Origin: Roseovarius pacificus
Lineage (GTDB): Bacteria > Pseudomonadota > Alphaproteobacteria > Rhodobacterales > Rhodobacteraceae
Assembly: GCF_900142665.1 (NCBI RefSeq)
Contig: NZ_FRBR01000001.1
Span: forward strand, 124,001 to 188,000
Length of the DNA: 64,000 nt
Direction of reading: 5' to 3'
Part shown: positions 41,418-52,842 of the stretch, piece by piece
Layout: every line of letters begins with the position of its first letter
How positions within the stretch are numbered: the stretch's first letter is position 1
Made by a program: the position numbers and the translations under genes
The notes under the pieces: generated by a model
Databases searched by the model: none
Seen by the model: only the letters and a program-made list of their open reading frames with translations
What the model was told of the DNA's origin: nothing

Positions 41418-41978
41418 ATGAGCAATATTTCGCGACGCGGATTCACGCTTGGTGTGCTGGCGGGCACCCCTCTTCTGGCCGCTTGCGGCAACGGCGTGGG
41501 CACCAACAATGCACAAAAAATCGACGCGCGCGTCGATACCACATTGAATTATCTCTACTCGACCTACCCCAACACCCGCGATCTGGCCTCGAAATCCACC
41601 GGTATGCTGGTCATGCCGCTGGTGACCGAGGCAGGGTTCATGTTCGGCGGGGGCTATGGCCGCGGCGCCTTGCAGATCAATAACAGCACGGTCGATTATT
41701 ATTCCGCCACCAAGGGCAGTGTCGGGCTCCAGATCGGCGCACAACAATTCGCGCATGTCCTGTTTTTCATGACCCAGGACGCGCTCAGCCGCTTCCGCCG
41801 TTCCTCGGGCTGGGTTGCCGGCGCAGATATCGAATACGTGTTCAACGACAAGGGTGAAAACCTGCGCGCCGACACCACGACCAGCACCGCACCGGTCGTC
41901 GCCGTGATCTTCGGACAGGCGGGCGCCATGGCGGGCGTGTCGCTGGAAGGCATGAAATACAACCGGATCATTCCCTGA
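41418..41978 (+). CDS. SYLF/YSC84-domain lipoprotein
   Basis: 186 residues. A TAT-like N-terminus (SRRGFTLGVLAG) runs into a lipobox LLAAC (Cys24). The mature domain is the SYLF lipid-binding fold: STGMLVMPLVTEAGFMFGGGYGRGAL, YYSATKGSVGLQIGAQQFAHVLFFM and the C-terminal AVIFGQAGAMAGVSLEGMKYN. Function unknown in bacteria, lipid binding by analogy to eukaryotic YSC84/SH3YL1. Follows hemB by 133 bases. Confidence 0.85.
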   Translation: MSNISRRGFTLGVLAGTPLLAACGNGVGTNNAQKIDARVDTTLNYLYSTYPNTRDLASKSTGMLVMPLVTEAGFMFGGGYGRGALQINNSTVDYYSATKGSVGLQIGAQQFAHVLFFMTQDALSRFRRSSGWVAGADIEYVFNDKGENLRADTTTSTAPVVAVIFGQAGAMAGVSLEGMKYNRIIP

Positions 41979-41989
41979 TCCATGGCTTG

Positions 41990-42008
41990 AGGGGGCCTTG
42001 CCCCCTCG
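41990..42008. terminator. Hairpin between the SYLF gene and usg
   Basis: GAGGGGGC at 41990-41997 and GCCCCCTC at 42001-42008 form a perfect 8-bp stem with a 3-base CTT loop, placed between convergent stops. There is no T-tract on either side, so termination is plausible but not certain. Confidence 0.45.
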
Positions 42009-42026
42009 CCGCTTCCGCGCTGCCCG

Positions 42027-42296
42027 TCAATGCAGCGTGAACTCTCCGACCACATTGCGCCACTCTCCGGGGGCGATCAGTTTTCGGTGATTGAAACGCA
42101 CCGAATGAAGCGGACCGTCGATTTCCTCCTGCCAGAACTCCACGAACTCGAACAGCCGGGGATGATCTGGCGCAATATCGTAATCCTGCCAGATGAACGT
42201 GTTCAGCACATGCACGTAATCGGGCATGTGATAGAAAAATTCCGCCGTGGTCAGCCCATAGCCTTTCAGCATCATTTCGGTTTCGGACATCTCCAT
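42027..42296 (-). CDS. Usg family protein
   Basis: 89 residues. MEMSETEMMLKGYGLTTAEFFYHMPDYVHVLNTFIWQDYD and FVEFWQEEIDGPLHSVRF are the Usg signature, a small alphaproteobacterial family first noted near tryptophan genes. Soluble, aromatic-rich, function unknown. It lies alone here between the SYLF gene (convergent) and gyrA (divergent). Confidence 0.85.
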   Translation of the reverse strand: MEMSETEMMLKGYGLTTAEFFYHMPDYVHVLNTFIWQDYDIAPDHPRLFEFVEFWQEEIDGPLHSVRFNHRKLIAPGEWRNVVGEFTLH

Positions 42297-42424
42297 TGTT
42301 TGAGCTCCTGTTGCCTGTTTTTTCTCGTTGTTCTCAAATCATGCCACAAGAAAATTACTTTTCAATGAAAACAGTGTGTTAGCAGGCAGCGCAGAGGGCT
42401 GCCAAATGGCGGGGATGACAGCCA

Positions 42425-42454
42425 TTGCACCCAATATCCGCCCTCTGATATAGT
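42425..42454 (+). promoter_or_regulatory. Candidate gyrA promoter
   Basis: TTGCAC (42425-42430) and TATAGT (42449-42454) are separated by 18 bases, 45 bases before the gyrA GTG. The -10 matches the consensus at five of six positions, the -35 is weak. Confidence 0.35.
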
Positions 42455-42498
42455 CTCCACAACAAGATATAGACCCCAGACACAGGACGGGCACCAAC

Positions 42499-45252
<2,754 letters not shown>

Positions 45253-45290
45253 CGCCCTCCCATAGTCCACACTGAAATATCGGCACAAAA

Positions 45291-45323
45291 AAAACGCCCC
45301 GCAGGTTTTCTGCGGGGCGTTTT
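45291..45323. terminator. Bidirectional intrinsic terminator after gyrA
   Basis: A perfect 13-bp stem, AAAACGCCCCGCA (45291-45303) and TGCGGGGCGTTTT (45311-45323), with a 7-base loop. A-rich on the left and T-rich on the right, so it can end transcription from both gyrA and the convergent exporter gene. Confidence 0.93.
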
Positions 45324-45345
45324 ACTGTCCAGCCTGAGCCATGTC

Positions 45346-46458
45346 TCAGATGTTGCTGGCCGTATTGCCGAACCCGACCACATTGCCCAGCAATCCCAAA
45401 ATCGTCCGAACGGCGTTGACCGGCGATTCCGTTGCCAGGATGGTATCGCCCGGATGGATATTGAACTGACGCGCAGCGAACAAACCGTCTGCACTGGTCA
45501 GATCAAGCGTGAAAACCACCTGTTGCATGTCGGGCCCGTCCATGCCCGGTTTCAGATCTCCGGCCTTGTAATCCCGCAGGATCAGCACGCCCTTGGGATT
45601 GGCGCGATTGGCCTCAAGGCCCCCCATGGCCGACAGGGCCTCCATCACGCTCATGGTTTCCTTTTCGAAATAAAGCAATTGCTGGCTTCCGGCAGCGCCC
45701 AGCACGTTGAAACTGCGTTCGTCCTCGACGATGGTGATCTGATCGCCGCCACGCACCCTGACATTGCTGTCCGCATCGGCCAGCAAATCACGCGCGAGAA
45801 TGTCATAGGTCTTGCCGCCGCGTTGCAGACGCACCAACGGGTTGCGCAATTCGTCCTTGATGCCGCCACTCTGCGCGATCACGCTCAGAATACCCGTATT
45901 CCGCGATTCGAGGCCGACACGTCCGGGGGCCCCGACACCGCCGACCACATCGACCGAGTTGTTGCGCCCCTCGATAACCGCAAGCTGCACCTGTGCCGAC
46001 GATGCGATCGCTTCCAATCGTTCCTGCAAACGATCACGCGCCGCATCCTGCGTCAGTCCACGAACCGTAACATCGCCCACATAGGGCATGAAAATCTTGC
46101 CCGAGGACGATACGGTCATCGGCGGCATTTCGGTCAGTTTGGTGCCGTCGCCCGCCAGAAGAGAGTTTTCCTGATTGTCCCAGACAACGATCTGCAACGT
46201 GTCGCCCGTCTGGATCACCGACGAATCGGGCCCCCGGCCATCGCTGAACCAGTGATAATGCCCGGTCCAGCCGGTCACCGGCCATTGGGACAATGCCGGT
46301 ATGTCATCGCGGGTCACCTCGACCACCTGAAAACTGGGCTCTTCTTCCCTGCTCTCGCTCACGACTTCCGATTGAATGGCCGCTCCGCGAGGCAAACTGC
46401 ACCCTGCCACGCCCAACGCAACCGTAACACTCAAAACGGCTCGACCGAATAATTGCAC
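45346..46458 (-). CDS. Polysaccharide export outer-membrane lipoprotein (Wza-like)
   Basis: 370 residues. Signal peptide with lipobox GVAGC (Cys20). The Poly_export domain starts at about 75 (IQTGDTLQIVVWDNQ), followed by SLBB repeats (VVGGVGAPGRVGL, NVLGAAGSQQLLYF) and a C-terminal segment FNIHPGDTILATESPVNAVRTILGLLG with an amphipathic end. It forms the outer-membrane channel for capsule or exopolysaccharide export. Alone on the minus strand, opposite the SDR and transferase genes, with a 96-base shared upstream region. Confidence 0.9.
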   Translation of the reverse strand: MQLFGRAVLSVTVALGVAGCSLPRGAAIQSEVVSESREEEPSFQVVEVTRDDIPALSQWPVTGWTGHYHWFSDGRGPDSSVIQTGDTLQIVVWDNQENSLLAGDGTKLTEMPPMTVSSSGKIFMPYVGDVTVRGLTQDAARDRLQERLEAIASSAQVQLAVIEGRNNSVDVVGGVGAPGRVGLESRNTGILSVIAQSGGIKDELRNPLVRLQRGGKTYDILARDLLADADSNVRVRGGDQITIVEDERSFNVLGAAGSQQLLYFEKETMSVMEALSAMGGLEANRANPKGVLILRDYKAGDLKPGMDGPDMQQVVFTLDLTSADGLFAARQFNIHPGDTILATESPVNAVRTILGLLGNVVGFGNTASNI

Positions 46459-46554
46459 ATTAACCCCCCAGGTTGAATTGCAGCATGTTCACTAAACCGA
46501 TTACACGATATTAGACAAACGGAATCTTGTCGCGTTTAGGTTGAGTGAGTCGCT

Positions 46555-47406
46555 ATGTGCAAATCGAAACGCCCCCGTTGTCCGCTTCTGTTGACCGGCG
46601 CCTCAGGCCGCCTCGGCCTTCTGTTGCGACAGGTCTGGCAAAGACTCCCCGGCCTGCCGCGCGCGCATTTCGTGTCGCGCAGCGCCTGCGCCGATTCCCA
46701 ATGGTCTCCGGGGCAGGTGACCGAAACGCTGCCCCGATGCGATACGCTGATCGCCCTCTGGGGTGTCACCGCCGGCCCGCCCGAAGCGCTCGCTCTCAAT
46801 TCCGCACTCGCGGTCACGGCACATGATCTGGCGAAAGACCTTGGCGCAACGCGGGTGCTGCACCTGTCCTCGGCGGGCGTTTACGGCCCCGGTACTGGCC
46901 TGAGCGAAGCGACCGTACCCAATCCGGTCACGGATTACGGGCATGCGAAACTCAGGATGGAAGACCGCATCGCCGCCCTGCCGGCGATTGACGGGATCAC
47001 GCATTGCTGCCTGCGTCTGGCCAATGTCGTCGGCGCGGACAGCCTTGCACCCGGATTAAACGGGACAGAGCCGATAGAACTGGACAGGTTCCCTGACGGT
47101 TATGGCCCGCGGCGCAGCTATATCGCTCCCGGGATGCTGGCGCAGGTCCTGACCGGTCTGGCCGCCCTGCCCCGGCACTCGTTGCCGCATGTCCTGAACG
47201 TTGCGGCCCGCGGCCCGGTAAGTATGGCGGACCTGGTTCGTTCTGCGGGACGCAGGATCGTATGGCGACCGGCTCCCGAGCACGCAGTGCAGGCCGTCAC
47301 CGTCGACATCTCGCAACTGGCCGGTTTGCTGCCCCGTGTCCCTATCGATGCCGATGCGGACAGAATGATCGCCGACTGGCAGATGCTGGAAGGGACGACA
47401 TCATGA
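46555..47406 (+). CDS. NAD-dependent epimerase/dehydratase (extended SDR)
   Basis: 283 residues. Rossmann motif LLTGASGRLG near residue 12 and the active-site YGHAK (YxxxK) at about residue 127, with a catalytic Ser in LHLSSAGVYGPG. Extended SDR of the sugar-nucleotide type, substrate unknown. Its stop overlaps the sugar transferase start by 4 nt. N-terminus MCKSKRPRCP may be over-extended, since the fold begins at about residue 11. Confidence 0.85.
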   Translation: MCKSKRPRCPLLLTGASGRLGLLLRQVWQRLPGLPRAHFVSRSACADSQWSPGQVTETLPRCDTLIALWGVTAGPPEALALNSALAVTAHDLAKDLGATRVLHLSSAGVYGPGTGLSEATVPNPVTDYGHAKLRMEDRIAALPAIDGITHCCLRLANVVGADSLAPGLNGTEPIELDRFPDGYGPRRSYIAPGMLAQVLTGLAALPRHSLPHVLNVAARGPVSMADLVRSAGRRIVWRPAPEHAVQAVTVDISQLAGLLPRVPIDADADRMIADWQMLEGTTS

Positions 47407-48035
47407 CAGCCGGCAAACGCACGACGGATATCGTTCTGGCCCTGTTGCTCGGGTTGATCCTGTTTCCGGTGATCTTGGCCATCGCACTTGTCATTTTGGT
47501 TCGCGACGGCAGGCCGGTTCTTTACCTGTCCGAGAGAATGAAAACCCCCTCAGAGCCTTTCACCCTGCTGAAGTTCCGCACGATGACGACAACACGGAAC
47601 GACAGCGGAGTATGTGGTGGAGACAAGACCACACGCATCACACCAACCGGCCACATCCTGCGCCGCACCCGCCTGGACGAACTGCCTCAGCTCCTCAATA
47701 TCCTGCGCGGCGATCTCAGCTTTGTCGGTCCCCGTCCCCCGTTGCGCGCGTATGTCGAAAAACACCCCGAGATCTATGCCCGGGTTCTGCGCAGCCGTCC
47801 CGGTGTCACGGGGCTGGCGACCTTGCGCTATCACCGTATCGAAGAACGTCTGCTATCCGCTTGTCGCACCGCCGCGGAAACCGATGCGATGTATTCCCGG
47901 CGGTGCGTCCCCGCCAAGGCCCGGCTCGACATGATATGGGCAGCGAATCGGACCTTTTGCTTTGACGCCGCGCTGATGATCGAAACTGCCGCCAGAGCCT
48001 TTCAAAGTGCAGGCCAGCGATCTGAATCCGATTAG
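47403..48035 (+). CDS. Small bacterial sugar transferase (phosphoglycosyl transferase)
   Basis: 210 residues: one N-terminal membrane helix (TDIVLALLLGLILFPVILAIALVI) and the catalytic core LKFRTM, RRTRLDELPQLLNILRGDLSFVGPRP and RPGVTGLATL. This is the monotopic phosphoglycosyl transferase core (PglC/WbaP catalytic domain), which puts a sugar-1-phosphate on undecaprenyl phosphate. The larger WbaP-type N-terminal domains are missing. ATG 47403 overlaps the epimerase gene. Confidence 0.9.
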   Translation: MTAGKRTTDIVLALLLGLILFPVILAIALVILVRDGRPVLYLSERMKTPSEPFTLLKFRTMTTTRNDSGVCGGDKTTRITPTGHILRRTRLDELPQLLNILRGDLSFVGPRPPLRAYVEKHPEIYARVLRSRPGVTGLATLRYHRIEERLLSACRTAAETDAMYSRRCVPAKARLDMIWAANRTFCFDAALMIETAARAFQSAGQRSESD

Positions 48036-48259
48036 ACACAGTGCGAACCGCTGAAAAATCTCACTTCGGTTCGGATATCCAGATTTTCTGGCCATTTTTC
48101 GCCACCGGACACCACCTTGGGTTGCACTCCATAGCCGCAAAAACTTATAAGGGAATCATCGTTCACGTTTCCTAAACGTTTCAATGTCGATCCTTTTACG
48201 AGTTGGGCCACGTTGTCTTTTTTTCACGGACAAAGATCAGCGCCTCGGGAGAATGAAGA

Positions 48260-50143
48260 ATGCTATACCAGCTTCTGACGCGCCTTGATCGCCCCCGAAA
48301 GAACGCCCTCCTGCTTGCACTGGACATCTGCCTTATCGGCGTGGCCTGCCTTCTTGCGATCCTCGTACTGTTCGGCCCCAACGCCCTGGCGCAGCTTGCC
48401 GATCCGCTCGTCCTGGTTGAAGCCGGATTCCTCATGGCTGGCGGCGGCATCGCGATTCTTGCCCTTGGCCTGCACCGGATCAAGTTGAACGCCTATCAGA
48501 TTCAGGGGTTACACGATACCGCACTGGTGGCCGCGCTGTTGGGCGCGTTCGGTATCGTCGCCTCGCTCGTTTTGCGAAACGAACTGCCGCCCCATGTCTT
48601 TGCCGTGGCGGCAATGCTGTTCCTTATTCTCAGTGTCGCCAGCCGCCTTCTGTTGCGGCAACTGGTTCTCAAACTCTATCGCGACAATACGCAGCGGCGG
48701 CGCATTCTGATCTACGGCGCCGGTCAGACCGGGCAGCAACTGGCCTCCGCACTCACCACCGATGACGCATTGCAGGCCGTCGCCTTCGTCGATGACGACC
48801 GCCGCCTGCAAGGGCTCGCCATTGCGGGGCTGCGGGTTTATCCGGCCAACGACGTTCCCGCCCTGGTCGCTCAGCACCGCATCGACAGAATCGTTCTGGC
48901 CATGCCAAGCGCCAGCGAAACGATTCAGGTCGATATCCGCCGGCGTCTGGCCGATACCGGGTGCGAGGTGCATATCCTGCCCTCTTTTTGCGATCTGGTG
49001 GACAACACGGCGCGACGCCCGCTCGACACCCGCCCGCTGGACCTCGACAATATTCTCGGCCGGGATCGTCTGGAGCAGGAACTGCCCGGCGTCAGCCTCA
49101 GTTATCGCGGCGCAAGCATTCTGGTAACGGGTGCAGGTGGCTCCATCGGCTCCGAACTGAGCCGACAGTTGATTTCCTGCACTCCCCGGCGGCTGATTCT
49201 GCTCGATCACAACGAACTGGCGCTCTTCGAGATCGACCGTCAGTTACGCGCCTTCGATTCCGATGTCGAAATCGTGACGATCCTCGGCTCCGTCTGTGAC
49301 GGAGCCCTGATGAAAGAGGTCATGGACAACCATGACATCAACATCGTTCTGCACGCCGCGGCTTACAAACATCTCCCGATGGTCGAGGGAAATGCACTGG
49401 CGGGGATGCGCAACAATGTTCTGGGCACCAAAACCGTGGCCGACGCCGCACGCGAAGCAAACGTCGATCGGTTCATTCTGGTCTCCACCGACAAGGCGGT
49501 GCGCCCCAAATCCATGATGGGCGCGTCCAAGAGATTGGCCGAGCTTCTGGTGCAGGATCTCGCCACGCGCTCCACGACGACACGGTTTTCGATGGTGCGA
49601 TTCGGCAATGTCCTGGGGTCCTCCGGCTCGGTCCTGCCGCTGTTCCGGGAACAGATCGCCAATGGCGGCCCGGTCACCCTGACCCATACCGACGTGACGC
49701 GCTATTTCATGACCATCCCCGAAGCCGTGCGGCTGGTTCTGCTGGCGGGCTCGTTCACCTATGGTGGCGATGTATTCGTGCTCGATATGGGTAAACCCGT
49801 CCTCGTGCGCGACATCGCCCACCGGATGATCGAACAAGCCGGGCTGACCGTGCGCGATGCCCAAAACCCCGATGGCGACATCGAAATCAAGGTCACTGGG
49901 CTGCGCCCCGGCGAGAAACTGCACGAAGAATTGTTGATCGGCTCGGACATGCTGACCACCCCGCACCCCAAGATTCTGCGCGCTCAGGAAAGCCACCTGT
50001 CGGAACTCGAAATGGCCAAGGCCCTGTCCGATCTGCGCAAGGCGATCGAGACCCGCAATCTCGACCTGCTGAACGATACACTGACGCAGTGGATCGAAAC
50101 CGCCCCGCAGAAACCCGCCGTCCAGATGGTGGTGGCCGAGTAA
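48260..50143 (+). CDS. Nucleoside-diphosphate sugar 4,6-dehydratase (CapD/WbpM-like)
   Basis: 627 residues: four N-terminal membrane helices (to about 140), a first Rossmann-like domain (IYGAGQTGQQLA) and a second catalytic SDR domain (VTGAGGSIGSELSRQ, near 290). The catalytic segment is STDKAVRPKSMMGASKRLAE, where Met replaces the Tyr of normal SDR proteins, as in WbpM and FlaA1-type UDP-GlcNAc dehydratases. It makes 4-keto-6-deoxy sugar precursors for surface polysaccharide. Preceded by a 224-base AT-richer gap. Confidence 0.92.
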   Translation: MLYQLLTRLDRPRKNALLLALDICLIGVACLLAILVLFGPNALAQLADPLVLVEAGFLMAGGGIAILALGLHRIKLNAYQIQGLHDTALVAALLGAFGIVASLVLRNELPPHVFAVAAMLFLILSVASRLLLRQLVLKLYRDNTQRRRILIYGAGQTGQQLASALTTDDALQAVAFVDDDRRLQGLAIAGLRVYPANDVPALVAQHRIDRIVLAMPSASETIQVDIRRRLADTGCEVHILPSFCDLVDNTARRPLDTRPLDLDNILGRDRLEQELPGVSLSYRGASILVTGAGGSIGSELSRQLISCTPRRLILLDHNELALFEIDRQLRAFDSDVEIVTILGSVCDGALMKEVMDNHDINIVLHAAAYKHLPMVEGNALAGMRNNVLGTKTVADAAREANVDRFILVSTDKAVRPKSMMGASKRLAELLVQDLATRSTTTRFSMVRFGNVLGSSGSVLPLFREQIANGGPVTLTHTDVTRYFMTIPEAVRLVLLAGSFTYGGDVFVLDMGKPVLVRDIAHRMIEQAGLTVRDAQNPDGDIEIKVTGLRPGEKLHEELLIGSDMLTTPHPKILRAQESHLSELEMAKALSDLRKAIETRNLDLLNDTLTQWIETAPQKPAVQMVVAE

Positions 50144-50159
50144 ACCGCCCCGGCGCTCC

Positions 50160-51638
50160 TCAGCCGGGATAAAGCGCGCCGAACTTGTCTTCCAAATACG
50201 CCATCAAAGGCTCTGCACCCGGCGTTTCACCGCCACAGGCGCGTGCGATCAGCTCTTGCGGCTGATAGAGCCCGCCATGCCTCTGCACAGCCTGATGCAA
50301 CCATTCTATCGCCGGCGCCGGGTTGCCATTGGCCAGATGCGTCTCCAGATCGGGCACCTCCCGGCGCAGCGCGGCATGCAGACAGCCCGCATAGACATTG
50401 CCAAGCGCATAGGTCGGAAAATACCCGAACAGCCCGACCGACCAATGCACATCCTGCAACACCCCGCTGGCCGCACCCTTCACCGGATAGCCGAAATCGG
50501 CCTCGAACCGGTCATTCCAGGCCGCCTCCAGATCGGACACCGCCAGATCGCCCGCGATCAGCGCACGCTCCAGATCGAAACGCAGCATGACATGCAGGTT
50601 ATACTGCACCTCGTCCGCCTCGGTGCGGATATATCCACGGTGCAGCCGGTTTACGGCAGCATAAAACGCCTCGGGCCCATCGACACCGATCTCACCGAAG
50701 GCATCGCGCATTCGGCCATAGAGGAACTCGCAAAACGCACGGCTGCGGCCCAACTGGTTTTCATAAATGCGGCTCTGGCTTTCGTGTACGCCCATCGACA
50801 CGCCTTGCCCCACCGGGGTCAGGTGATAGGCGCTGTCGATCCCTTGCTCGTAACAGGCATGCCCGACCTCGTGGATCGTCGAATAGAGGCAATTGAACGG
50901 ATCGTCCGGCACGGTCCGGGTGGTGATGCGTACATCGTCGCCCGACCCGGAACTGAACGGATGCACCGCCTTGTCGATCCGCCCGCGCGTCAGGTCGTAG
51001 CCGAACCGTTCGGCCAACTCACGCGACAGCGCCATTTGCGCGGCCTCGTCAAACGTACCACTTACCTCTGGCGCATCGGCCCCGTTCAACGCCTGCGCCC
51101 GCAGCGCCACCAACCGGGGGCGCATTTCGTCGAATATGGCTTGCAACTGCGCCGCGCTCGCGCCCGGCTCGTAATCGTCCAGCAACGCATCATAAAGGCC
51201 TGTGTCGCTGCCCCCGGTCAGCGCGGCGGCCTCTTCACGTTTCAGCGCCACGATTTCGGCCAGCACCGGCGCAAACCCCGCCATGTCGCCCGCTGCCCGC
51301 GCTTCGGCCCACACGCCCTGCGCCCGGCTGGTCAGCCGCGCCAGCGCAGCGGCCAGATCGCCGGGCACCTTGATTGCGCGCTCATACTCGCGCCGGATCA
51401 GACGAAGCTGCGCCTTGCCCGCCGCATCCGGGGCCTCCGCCCCGGCCAGCCAATCCCCAACACGCGGATCGGTCCGGCGCGCATGGAGTACGGCCTCCAT
51501 CGCACCCATTTCCTCGGCCCGCTGCGCCGCCGCGCCGCGCGGCATCACCGTTTCCTGGTCCCAGCCAAGACGGCCCGCCACCTGCGCCAGCGCCTGCGTT
51601 TCGCGGGCCCAGCCCATCAACTCCTCGTAGGCGCTCAT
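50160..51638 (-). CDS. Carboxypeptidase Taq (M32 metallopeptidase)
   Basis: 492 residues, nearly all alpha-helical, cytoplasmic. The zinc motif is HEVGHACYEQGID (HExxH, about 258-262), with HESQSRIYENQLGRS supplying the third ligand region; GWDQETVMPRGA near the N-terminus is family-typical. It removes C-terminal residues broadly, metal dependent. It follows ctaA by 3 bases in the operon with trmJ and ispG. Confidence 0.93.
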   Translation of the reverse strand: MSAYEELMGWARETQALAQVAGRLGWDQETVMPRGAAAQRAEEMGAMEAVLHARRTDPRVGDWLAGAEAPDAAGKAQLRLIRREYERAIKVPGDLAAALARLTSRAQGVWAEARAAGDMAGFAPVLAEIVALKREEAAALTGGSDTGLYDALLDDYEPGASAAQLQAIFDEMRPRLVALRAQALNGADAPEVSGTFDEAAQMALSRELAERFGYDLTRGRIDKAVHPFSSGSGDDVRITTRTVPDDPFNCLYSTIHEVGHACYEQGIDSAYHLTPVGQGVSMGVHESQSRIYENQLGRSRAFCEFLYGRMRDAFGEIGVDGPEAFYAAVNRLHRGYIRTEADEVQYNLHVMLRFDLERALIAGDLAVSDLEAAWNDRFEADFGYPVKGAASGVLQDVHWSVGLFGYFPTYALGNVYAGCLHAALRREVPDLETHLANGNPAPAIEWLHQAVQRHGGLYQPQELIARACGGETPGAEPLMAYLEDKFGALYPG

Positions 51639-51641
51639 GTC

Positions 51642-52781
51642 CTACCCCCGCACCGATTGCGCCACCGGGTACAGGCTCAGGAACCGCGCCCGCAGGATCA
51701 GCACCCACAGGATCACGGCCAGAACCTGATGCACGATTGCCACCTGCCACGCGGCCACATGCAGAACCGTCGCCACCCCAAGCGCCACCTGCGCACACAG
51801 CGCGATGAACGCCGCAGTGAACGCTGCACGCGTCGCCACATGGGCGCTGCGGCGCCCCTTCAGCCATGCCATGATCCCGAAGGCCAACAGCGCATAGCCC
51901 ACCATGCGGTGAATGAACTGCACCAGACCGGGGTTTTCAAAGAAATTCCGCCAGCCCAGATCGGACATCCAGAAATCCGGCGGCAAGAATCCCCCGGCCA
52001 TCAGCGGCCAGTCGGTATAGCTGCGCCCGGCGTCGATTCCGGCGACAAGCGCCCCGATCAGGATTTGAAGGAACGCGAAATGCAGCCAGCCCGTGGACAG
52101 GCCGAACAACCGCGCCTCCTTGCTGCGCCGGGCCTGCATCAATTCGCGCTCTTCACGGCGCAGCATCATCATGTACCACGCGATAAAGCCCAGGATGACA
52201 AAGGCCAGCCCCAGATGCACCGCCAGCCGGTAACTGGCCACGTCCAGCATCTCGCCATCCAGCCCCGAACTGACCATCCACCAGCCGATCGCGCCCTGTG
52301 CCCCGCCAAGCACGCCCAGCAACAGCAGACGCCCGGTCCAGCCCGCGGGAATCCGGCGCGCGGCCAGAAACCCGAAAAAGCCCACGGCCCAGACAAGGCC
52401 GATCACCCGGCCCAACTGCCGGTGGCCCCATTCCCACCAATAGATCGCCTTGAACTCGGACAGGCTCATGCCTTTGTTCTGCAACTGGTATTCGGGAATC
52501 TGGCGGTACTTGTCGAACTCCGATTGCCAGTCGGCAGCGTTCATCGGTGGCAAGGCCCCGCTCAGCGGCTTCCACTCGGTGATCGACAGCCCGCTGTCGG
52601 TCAGCCGGGTCAGCCCGCCCACGGCGATCATCACGACCACCAGCGCAAACAGCACCATCAGCCAGATGCGTATCGCACCGCGCGCCCCGCGCCGGCCCGC
52701 GTCAATCATCCCGCCCTTGGGGGCCTCGCGCCGGGGTTCGCCCTCGGAGACATCCTCGAAAATGCTGCGCTTGCTGGTCAT
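51642..52781 (-). CDS. ctaA: Haem A synthase (COX15/CtaA)
   Basis: 379 residues with eight membrane helices. Conserved haem-ligand motifs appear as IYWWEWGHRQLGR and FIHRMVGYALLAFG, and GGLTRLTDSGLSITEWKPLSGALPP is the loop hallmark. It oxidises haem O to haem A for cytochrome c oxidase in the inner membrane. Its gene lies 3 bases before the M32 peptidase and downstream of trmJ. Confidence 0.95.
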   Translation of the reverse strand: MTSKRSIFEDVSEGEPRREAPKGGMIDAGRRGARGAIRIWLMVLFALVVVMIAVGGLTRLTDSGLSITEWKPLSGALPPMNAADWQSEFDKYRQIPEYQLQNKGMSLSEFKAIYWWEWGHRQLGRVIGLVWAVGFFGFLAARRIPAGWTGRLLLLGVLGGAQGAIGWWMVSSGLDGEMLDVASYRLAVHLGLAFVILGFIAWYMMMLRREERELMQARRSKEARLFGLSTGWLHFAFLQILIGALVAGIDAGRSYTDWPLMAGGFLPPDFWMSDLGWRNFFENPGLVQFIHRMVGYALLAFGIMAWLKGRRSAHVATRAAFTAAFIALCAQVALGVATVLHVAAWQVAIVHQVLAVILWVLILRARFLSLYPVAQSVRG

Positions 52782-52842
52782 TCCGCTTCCCTCGCCTGAT
52801 CGCGCGCACAGTAATGCGCCCCCTGCCCCCCTTCAAGCGCGC

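Noticed and set aside
48160..48185. CGTTTC repeats in the gap before the dehydratase gene
   Set aside because: Two short direct copies in an AT-richer gap; too short for a confident operator.
50256..52799. 847-codon plus-strand frame antisense to the M32 peptidase and ctaA
   Set aside because: Composition is shadow-like; real genes are on the minus strand.
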